From positions 124,001 to 188,000 of the forward strand of contig NZ_MBTF01000039.1 in NCBI RefSeq assembly GCF_002013915.1: 64,000 bases of DNA. Direction: 5' to 3'. Below are positions 58,925 to 64,000 of the stretch, piece after piece. Under the pieces are notes generated by a model that saw only the letters and a program-made list of their open reading frames with translations, was not told the DNA's origin and did no database searches. The stretch's first letter is position 1. Each line of letters starts with the position of its first letter. The DNA comes from Mucilaginibacter pedocola (GTDB lineage Bacteria; Bacteroidota; Bacteroidia; Sphingobacteriales; Sphingobacteriaceae). Made by a program: the position numbers and the translations under genes.

Positions 58925-60112
58925 ATGAGTTTAGAACAAACATGGAGATGGTACGGGCCTAACGACCCGGTGAGTTTGGCAGATGCAAGGCAAGCCGGCG
59001 CAACGGGCATAGTTACCGCCCTGCACCATATCCCCAACGGCGAAGTTTGGCGGGTTGATGAGATACTGAAACGCAAACAAATCGTAGAAGCTGCAGGCTT
59101 AACATGGTCGGTGATCGAGAGCGTACCCGTGCATGAAGATATCAAGAAGCGCAGCGGCAATTACGAGCGGTATATAGAAAACTATAAACAAAGCCTGCTC
59201 AACATAGGGCAATGCGGTATAGAAATAGTATGCTACAACTTTATGCCCATACTGGATTGGACCCGTACTGATTTAGAATACCCCATGCCCGATGGCTCTA
59301 CGGCCTTGCGCTTTGATACGGCCGCCTTCGCCGCTTTCGACCTGTATATTTTAAACCGTCCCGGCGCTGATGGCGATTATGCCGATGATGTAAAAGTAAG
59401 AGCAAAAGCCTATCATGATAAACTAAGCGATGCAGAAAAGCAGCAATTGGTGAAGAATGTTATAGCAGGTTTACCCGGTTCGGAAGAAGGTTATACCACC
59501 GAACAGTTTTTACAGATGCTGGCCTCATATGGCGATATTGACGCTGCCACTTTAAAATCAAACCTCGCTTACTTCCTGCAACAAGTTATCCCAGCAGCCG
59601 AACAAGCAGGCGTGCGCATGTGCATACACCCCGACGACCCGCCCTACCCTATTTTGGGTTTGCCCCGCGTGGTTAGCAATGAGCAGGATATCCGGGACAT
59701 TTATGCGGCTATTGATAGCCCTAATAACGGGCTTACCTTCTGCACGGGTTCATTCGGCGTAATTGCCGAGAACCACCTACCGGGCATGATACAACGCCTT
59801 GGCGACCGCATACACTTCATTCACCTGCGTGCCACCAAACGCGATGAGTATGGCAATTTTTACGAAGCCGACCACCTGGATGGCGACGTAGACATGTACG
59901 CCGTAATGAAGGCCCTCCTGCAAGAACAACAGAAGCGCAAAGCCGCCGGCCGCACCGACCTGGCTATGCCCTTCCGCCCCGACCATGGGCATAAAATGCT
60001 GGACGACCTGCACAAAAAAACAAACCCGGGCTACTCCGCCATTGGCCGCCTGCGCGGCCTTGCCGAACTGCGCGGACTGGAACTGGGCGTAAAACGTGCC
60101 TTTAATTTATAG
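58925..60112 (+). CDS. uxuA: Mannonate dehydratase
   Basis: A 395-residue TIM-barrel enzyme. WRWYGPNDPVSLADARQAGATGIVTALHHIPNGEVW opens it, and metal-binding segments are MCIHPDDPPYPILGLPRV, FCTGSFG, FIHLRATKRD and PFRPDHGHKMLDD. It dehydrates D-mannonate to 2-keto-3-deoxy-D-gluconate in glucuronate breakdown. The isomerase UxaC and reductase UxuB, needed to supply mannonate from glucuronate, are not in this window. It follows KdgF after 33 bases and precedes a lyase gene after 2 bases. Confidence 0.93.
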   Translation: MSLEQTWRWYGPNDPVSLADARQAGATGIVTALHHIPNGEVWRVDEILKRKQIVEAAGLTWSVIESVPVHEDIKKRSGNYERYIENYKQSLLNIGQCGIEIVCYNFMPILDWTRTDLEYPMPDGSTALRFDTAAFAAFDLYILNRPGADGDYADDVKVRAKAYHDKLSDAEKQQLVKNVIAGLPGSEEGYTTEQFLQMLASYGDIDAATLKSNLAYFLQQVIPAAEQAGVRMCIHPDDPPYPILGLPRVVSNEQDIRDIYAAIDSPNNGLTFCTGSFGVIAENHLPGMIQRLGDRIHFIHLRATKRDEYGNFYEADHLDGDVDMYAVMKALLQEQQKRKAAGRTDLAMPFRPDHGHKMLDDLHKKTNPGYSAIGRLRGLAELRGLELGVKRAFNL

Positions 60113-60114
60113 CG

Positions 60115-61200
60115 ATGAAGAAACTGGTATTGGGTTTGGTATTGTTGTGTATTTGCTTTTGCAGCGAGGCGCAAATTGTAAGCCTCAATAACAAGGAGCT
60201 TGCGCAATTGCGGAAACGGATAAAGCAAGATACCGCTTATCAGAAAGCATTTGTGCCTTACCAAAAGGCTGCCGACGCTGCTTTAAGGGAAACGCCCAAC
60301 CCTATCGCCGAAATACTCTCGCAAGGTTTATTAGCCGGAGATCCGCGGAAAACCGCCAGCCTGAAAGCCGTTGAGGATGCTTCTAAAACTTATGCATTGG
60401 CGCTGGCTTACAAGCTATCTGGTAAAAAGGAATACCTTGTTAAAGCCGGCAGTTTTCTGGCAGCCTGGGCAAAAACCAATAAAAGCAGCGGCGACCCGAT
60501 AAACGATACCAAGCTGGAGGATATGGTTACCGCCTACGACCTTGTCCGCAATGATATCGGACCGGAAAGCAAAACAGCCATTGATGTTTGGATGCGCCAA
60601 ATGGCTGATGCGGAGGTAAACAGCGCCTCGGCAAAACCGGGCAGAGGTACTGCCATTAACAACTGGAATTCGCACCGGATAAAGATGATCACGCTGATAG
60701 CTTACACTCTGCACGATGATAGCTACAACAGCACCATCATCACTGAACTCGAGAAACAACTCAACGTTAACCTCAACGCCGACGGCACCACTCACGACCT
60801 GATGGAGCGCGATGCTTTCCACTACCAAACTTACGACCTGGAGCCGCTGATGTCGGCCGCTATGGCTATCTATCGTGCCAACGGCAAAAACTATTTCACA
60901 TGGAAAACCGCCAACGGGTCAACCATTAAAAACTGCGTAGACTATATGACACCCTACATGACGGGCGAGAAAACCCACCCCGAGTTCGTGAAAAGTAAGG
61001 TTGCCTTTGACCTGAAGCGCGCGCAGAACAACGAGAAAGGCTACGCACCAGGCACCCTCTTCGAACCGAAGAACGGCATTGACACCTTTGCGCTGGCCGG
61101 GTATTTTGATAAGGGCTACGAGGAAATTATCCGCAAGGCAGCAAACGATGCCGGGTATTTGAATTGGCGGATGGTATTGAATGGGGTGGTAAGAAAATAA
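60115..61200 (+). CDS. Exported PF05426-type lyase (PL5/PL38-like)
   Basis: A 361-residue exported enzyme (signal MKKLVLGLVLLCICFCSEAQ) with the (alpha/alpha) alginate-lyase domain. The likely active site is INNWNSHRIKM (Asn183, His187, Arg188) together with ERDAFHYQTYDLEPL (residues 231-245, His236 and Tyr237/Tyr240). The NNxNSHR pattern is nearer to PL38 than to classical PL5 AlgL; PL38 includes glucuronan lyases. It is the last gene of the operon and likely complements PL6 on the same polymer. The exact substrate is not settled by sequence. Confidence 0.8.
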   Translation: MKKLVLGLVLLCICFCSEAQIVSLNNKELAQLRKRIKQDTAYQKAFVPYQKAADAALRETPNPIAEILSQGLLAGDPRKTASLKAVEDASKTYALALAYKLSGKKEYLVKAGSFLAAWAKTNKSSGDPINDTKLEDMVTAYDLVRNDIGPESKTAIDVWMRQMADAEVNSASAKPGRGTAINNWNSHRIKMITLIAYTLHDDSYNSTIITELEKQLNVNLNADGTTHDLMERDAFHYQTYDLEPLMSAAMAIYRANGKNYFTWKTANGSTIKNCVDYMTPYMTGEKTHPEFVKSKVAFDLKRAQNNEKGYAPGTLFEPKNGIDTFALAGYFDKGYEEIIRKAANDAGYLNWRMVLNGVVRK

Positions 61201-61211
61201 CGCAAGTTAAA

Positions 61212-61350
61212 ATTCCCTCCCCCGGGAGGGGTGCGGCTGGATGTGCGCAAAGGCAGGGAGGGGTTTAGCCACTTGCCAGGCGTACATGCAAGGCCGTTAA
61301 ACCCCTTCCTCCTCCTTTCCTGGGAAGGAATCGCTCCATCCCCCCGCTCT
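61212..61350. repeat. About 120-bp palindromic element, copy A4 (inverted)
   Basis: ATTCCCTCCCCCGGGAGGGG (from 61212) pairs with CTTTCCTGGGAAGGAAT (to 61331). Read in reverse it shows GTGGCTAAACCCCTCCCTGCC, TTTGCGC and CCGCACCCCTCCC in the same order as copy A3. It lies between the lyase and OmpA genes, which converge. Confidence 0.78.
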
Positions 61351-61392
61351 TAAAAGCGCTCTTTCTTATCTTCGGTGTAAATATGAAGGCAC

Positions 61393-61424
61393 AAAAAAAG
61401 CCACATCACCCCGTGTGATGCAGC
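61393..61424 (-). terminator. Probable terminator of the OmpA gene
   Basis: CATCAC (61404-61409) pairs with GTGATG (61415-61420), extended by GC pairs; on the minus strand seven T follow. It lies 28 bases after the stop at 61452. Confidence 0.6.
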
Positions 61425-61451
61425 TTAGCTGAAATCAGATCCTTTTCTCGT

Positions 61452-63410
61452 TTATTCTAACTTCAGTACCGTAAACTCGGTGCGGCGGTTCAATTGCCTG
61501 CCTTCAGGGTTGTCCTTACCATTGGGCAACGAGTTGGGTGCTATTGGCCTGCGTTTGCCGTAACCTTTGGCATAAATGCGGCTCTCGTTTATGCCACTGG
61601 CCACTATATAATCAACACAAGCCTGCGCCCGCGCCTGCGATAGTTTGTTATTGTACTTATCGCTCCCTATCGAATCGGTATGCGCTGCGAGTTCTATCTT
61701 TATTTTAGGGTTATCATTCAATATCTTCACTACGTCATTCAGCACTATTTTCGATTCGGGGCGCAACGTTGCCTTATTGTAATCGTAAAGCACGTTTTTG
61801 ATCACTATCGGCTTATCAACCTTAAATGCCTGCAGGCATATTTCGGGGTTGAACAGCGTATCGTTACTCATTTTACCCTCGGCAGGTACAGGTACTATCT
61901 TGGTAAAATAGCCGCTTTTCTCCAACACTAAATTATAAGGCCGTTTGGTTTTCACCTCAAAGTTATACGTGGCCGAAGCGCCGAGCACCATCGACTTTAT
62001 AGTTTGTTTCGATAATGAATCCACAAAACTCACCTTTACGCCGGGCAGGGCTTTGCGGGTATCGCAATCAACCACCAGCCCGGTTAATACATGCCGCCTG
62101 TCGAACGCTTCGAATAGGTTCAAACAGCAATCAGATTCCCTGTCAGAACTGATGTAAAATTTATTGGCGTCGGTTGGGTCGGGAGTGTAATAAAGGTCGT
62201 CTTTGGCCGAATTCATGGGGTAGCCCATATTTACCGGGGTGCTCCATTTCTCGCCATCGTACATCGCTTCAAAAAAATCGAATCCCCCTAAACCGGTGTA
62301 ACCTTTAGAGCTATAGATAAGGCGTTTGCTCGTTACATCATAATAGGGTGCCTGCTCATCCTGCGCGGTATTAATGGTGCTGCCCATGTTGATGGAGTTT
62401 ACCGGGCTGCCACTTGCGTCAAGGTCGCTGTACCAAATATCCTGTCCGCCTTGCCCGCCCGATTTGTTAGAGGCAAAATACATGCGCTTGCCATCGGCAG
62501 TAATAAAAGGCTGTATACTGTTAAAGCCTTCGGAGTTAACGTTGGAGTTCAGCTTCACAGGCTCTTTCCACTCGTTATTACTTAATTCGGTGCAGTAAAT
62601 GGCATGGAAGGTTTTGGAGCCTACTTTGTACCAGCGGGTGAAATACATGCGTTCGCCATTGGGGCTGAAGGACGGCGTACCATACTCCACTTCTTTCTCT
62701 TTACCGTCGCCCTTCAGCTTCACAATGGCAGGCTCTCCGTCCTTACCGCTTATCATGTATACCCGGTTAAGGTGCACTTTCTCATCTTTCACAAAACGCG
62801 ATGAAGTAAAATAGCTGTTAGCATCCCGCTTCACCATCGAATAATCCGACCCATCAGAATACCAGCCGCCCTTCATCTTGCTCACTTCTATCAGTATAGG
62901 GTACTGGTATTGTTCTTTTGCAAATTTGCAATTGGCTACTTCCTTTTCGGCAATGGCAGTGTATTTGGCATCGCCGTTGTAGCCGAGCTTAAATTGCTCC
63001 AGCTGTTTTATCGCTTCATCAAAGTGTTGGTTGGCACGCAGGCATACCCCGTACCACAGGCGGGCAAGCGGGTATTGCGCTTCGGCGTTCTCGTTCAGCA
63101 CTTTATAGTACCAGGGCTCGGCCTCTACGTAATTTTCATACATGCGGTACGCTTCGCCCAGTTGGTACTCCACATAGGCCCTATCGGCAGGCTTACCCTT
63201 CTTGGCGCTCTTGCCGGTAGCGTTATAGGGTATGGCCTGCTGCGTTACCAAACTCAAACCCTCGGCCGCCTTCCGGTAGTAAAAGGCGGCCTCGTAATAG
63301 TCCTTATTGGCGAAGGCTTTGTCGCCCATTCCTTTCGGGTCGGCTTTGTATTGCGCGCTCGCCGCGCCTGCCATCAGCAATAAGATCGTGGTTAATACGG
63401 TGTTTTTCAT
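61452..63410 (-). CDS. OmpA-family protein with TPR and PD40 propeller
   Basis: A 652-residue envelope protein. Signal MKNTVLTTILLLMAGAASAQ, TPR-like region about 25-165 (KAFANKDYYEAAFYYRKAAEG), PD40/WD40-like beta-propeller about 170-430 (PSFSPNGERMYFTRWYK, QPFITADGKRMYFASNKSGGQGGQDIWYSD), a carboxypeptidase-regulatory-like insert about 440-510, and a C-terminal OmpA domain about 540-652 (NVLYDYNKATLRPESKIVLN, LAAHTDSIGSDKYNNKLSQARAQACVDYI). It links peptidoglycan to a type IX secretion- or gliding-associated complex. It is 21 bases downstream of the PorP/SprF gene. Confidence 0.9.
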   Translation of the reverse strand: MKNTVLTTILLLMAGAASAQYKADPKGMGDKAFANKDYYEAAFYYRKAAEGLSLVTQQAIPYNATGKSAKKGKPADRAYVEYQLGEAYRMYENYVEAEPWYYKVLNENAEAQYPLARLWYGVCLRANQHFDEAIKQLEQFKLGYNGDAKYTAIAEKEVANCKFAKEQYQYPILIEVSKMKGGWYSDGSDYSMVKRDANSYFTSSRFVKDEKVHLNRVYMISGKDGEPAIVKLKGDGKEKEVEYGTPSFSPNGERMYFTRWYKVGSKTFHAIYCTELSNNEWKEPVKLNSNVNSEGFNSIQPFITADGKRMYFASNKSGGQGGQDIWYSDLDASGSPVNSINMGSTINTAQDEQAPYYDVTSKRLIYSSKGYTGLGGFDFFEAMYDGEKWSTPVNMGYPMNSAKDDLYYTPDPTDANKFYISSDRESDCCLNLFEAFDRRHVLTGLVVDCDTRKALPGVKVSFVDSLSKQTIKSMVLGASATYNFEVKTKRPYNLVLEKSGYFTKIVPVPAEGKMSNDTLFNPEICLQAFKVDKPIVIKNVLYDYNKATLRPESKIVLNDVVKILNDNPKIKIELAAHTDSIGSDKYNNKLSQARAQACVDYIVASGINESRIYAKGYGKRRPIAPNSLPNGKDNPEGRQLNRRTEFTVLKLE

Positions 63411-63431
63411 AATGGTGGAGATATAGGGTTC

Positions 63432-64000
63432 TTATAGCCTTGGGCAGATGGGTTCGGGTTCCTGCACGCGTTTGCGGAACACGTAACTCAGGGATAGCTC
63501 AATGCCGCCATTCCCAGAGGTTGCCCTCCTGAGCGAGGATGTATTAAAATCGTAACTGGCGCCAATGATGAGGCTGTTTACATGGTAGCCTACATTGGCA
63601 ATGGCAGCATCTTTAAAGCGGTACATGCCGCCGAAGATGAGGCCTTTGTCGTTAGCCATTTTTAATTCGGTATAAGCGCCAACGGCTTTCTCTTCGGCCG
63701 CCTGCTGCTTCATATAAACGGCATGCGGTATCACATCAAAAAAATCGGAAGCCTTAATGCGTACCCCGGCGTGGGCGGTGTACCTTACCGGTATTTTGCT
63801 GCGTGTGCCATCAAAGGCAAATGGGTCTTTAGAGCGCGATAAGTGGGCCGCGCTGAAACCTGCAAAGAAGTTGGCATTATGCAGCGGGTCGCCATCGTAA
63901 AAGAAAACACCCGCCCCGGCATCGAAAACCGTCCCGTTTGTATTCAGGAAGTTCTCGTTGCTGGGTAAGGTGGGGTCGAATCCGCTCCCGGGGTTATACT
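63432..64000 (-). CDS. PorP/SprF-family membrane protein (5' end beyond window)
   Basis: The minus-strand frame is open from the stop at 63432 to the window edge, about 189 residues. It reads PorP/SprF-like: DAGAGVFFYDGDPLHNANFFAGFSAAHLSRS, then IANVGYHVNSLIIGASYDFNTSSL and the C-terminal IELSLSYVFRKR. The family consists of beta-barrel proteins of type IX secretion and gliding, usually encoded ahead of an OmpA protein as here. About one third of the protein lies outside the window. Confidence 0.85.
   Translation of the reverse strand, partial: YNPGSGFDPTLPSNENFLNTNGTVFDAGAGVFFYDGDPLHNANFFAGFSAAHLSRSKDPFAFDGTRSKIPVRYTAHAGVRIKASDFFDVIPHAVYMKQQAAEEKAVGAYTELKMANDKGLIFGGMYRFKDAAIANVGYHVNSLIIGASYDFNTSSLRRATSGNGGIELSLSYVFRKRVQEPEPICPRL

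Noticed and set aside
61201..61451. Rho-independent terminator for the plus-strand lyase in repeat A4
   Set aside because: The stems belong to a repeat family and have no T-run on the plus strand; a role cannot be claimed from sequence alone.

Overview
The window looks like chromosome of a Bacteroidota species, most likely of the Sphingobacteriaceae (Mucilaginibacter/Pedobacter type). The grounds are three SusC/SusD pairs, a FecR-type anti-sigma factor, a PorP/SprF-OmpA pair, lipoproteins with typical lipoboxes, start codons mostly without Shine-Dalgarno sequences, and several perfect matches to the Bacteroidota -7 promoter element TAnnTTTG. I see no rRNA, tRNA, CRISPR array, prophage or intact transposase.

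Layout. (1) About 1-16.6 kb is a mixed housekeeping/accessory region: a YeeE/YedE transporter pair, a tandem DUF4890-like protein, small lipoproteins, an ECF sigma factor with a YciI-like partner, an aldo/keto reductase, a TMEM220-like protein, a TlpA-like thioredoxin, ankyrin and NHL proteins, the wreck of a di-haem oxidoreductase gene, a divergent MocR regulator/class-V aminotransferase pair, and an LTA-synthase-like sulfatase. (2) About 17.0-26.2 kb is a starch/maltodextrin-type Sus locus: a GH13 enzyme facing away from susC-susD-susE-GH13 lipoprotein. (3) About 26.4-30.5 kb holds an RRM protein, an ECF sigma gene, and a minus-strand SDR-AraC-SDR cassette. (4) About 30.6-45.9 kb is an alpha-mannan locus: FecR, STN-containing SusC, SusD, SusE-like, GH76, GH125, GH76, then two membrane proteins ending in LuxR-like helix-turn-helix domains. 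(5) About 45.9-61.2 kb is a uronate-polymer locus. Its minus-strand arm encodes an ExuT-like MFS transporter, a LacI regulator, a DUF4350/GATase-like protein, SusC, SusD and a PL6 lyase. Its plus-strand arm encodes exported YhcH, GH88, a KdgF-like cupin, mannonate dehydratase UxuA and a PF05426-type lyase. (6) 61.4 kb to the end is an OmpA/PD40 protein preceded by a PorP/SprF gene cut by the window edge.

How the genes work together. Each locus has surface binding/import (SusC/D, with SusE-like lipoproteins in two), polymer cleavage outside the cytoplasm, and in the uronate locus cytoplasmic conversion as well: unsaturated uronate through KdgF and mannonate through UxuA to 2-keto-3-deoxygluconate. 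Control differs. The mannan locus has a sigma/anti-sigma/STN signal chain and perhaps the two membrane HTH proteins. The uronate locus has a LacI regulator and PurR-like inverted repeats in the divergent promoter region. The starch locus shows no dedicated regulator.

Many of the larger gaps hold palindromic repeats. At least seven families can be told apart by eye, including four copies of a roughly 120-bp element. Functions rest on motif reading by eye; no database search was possible.
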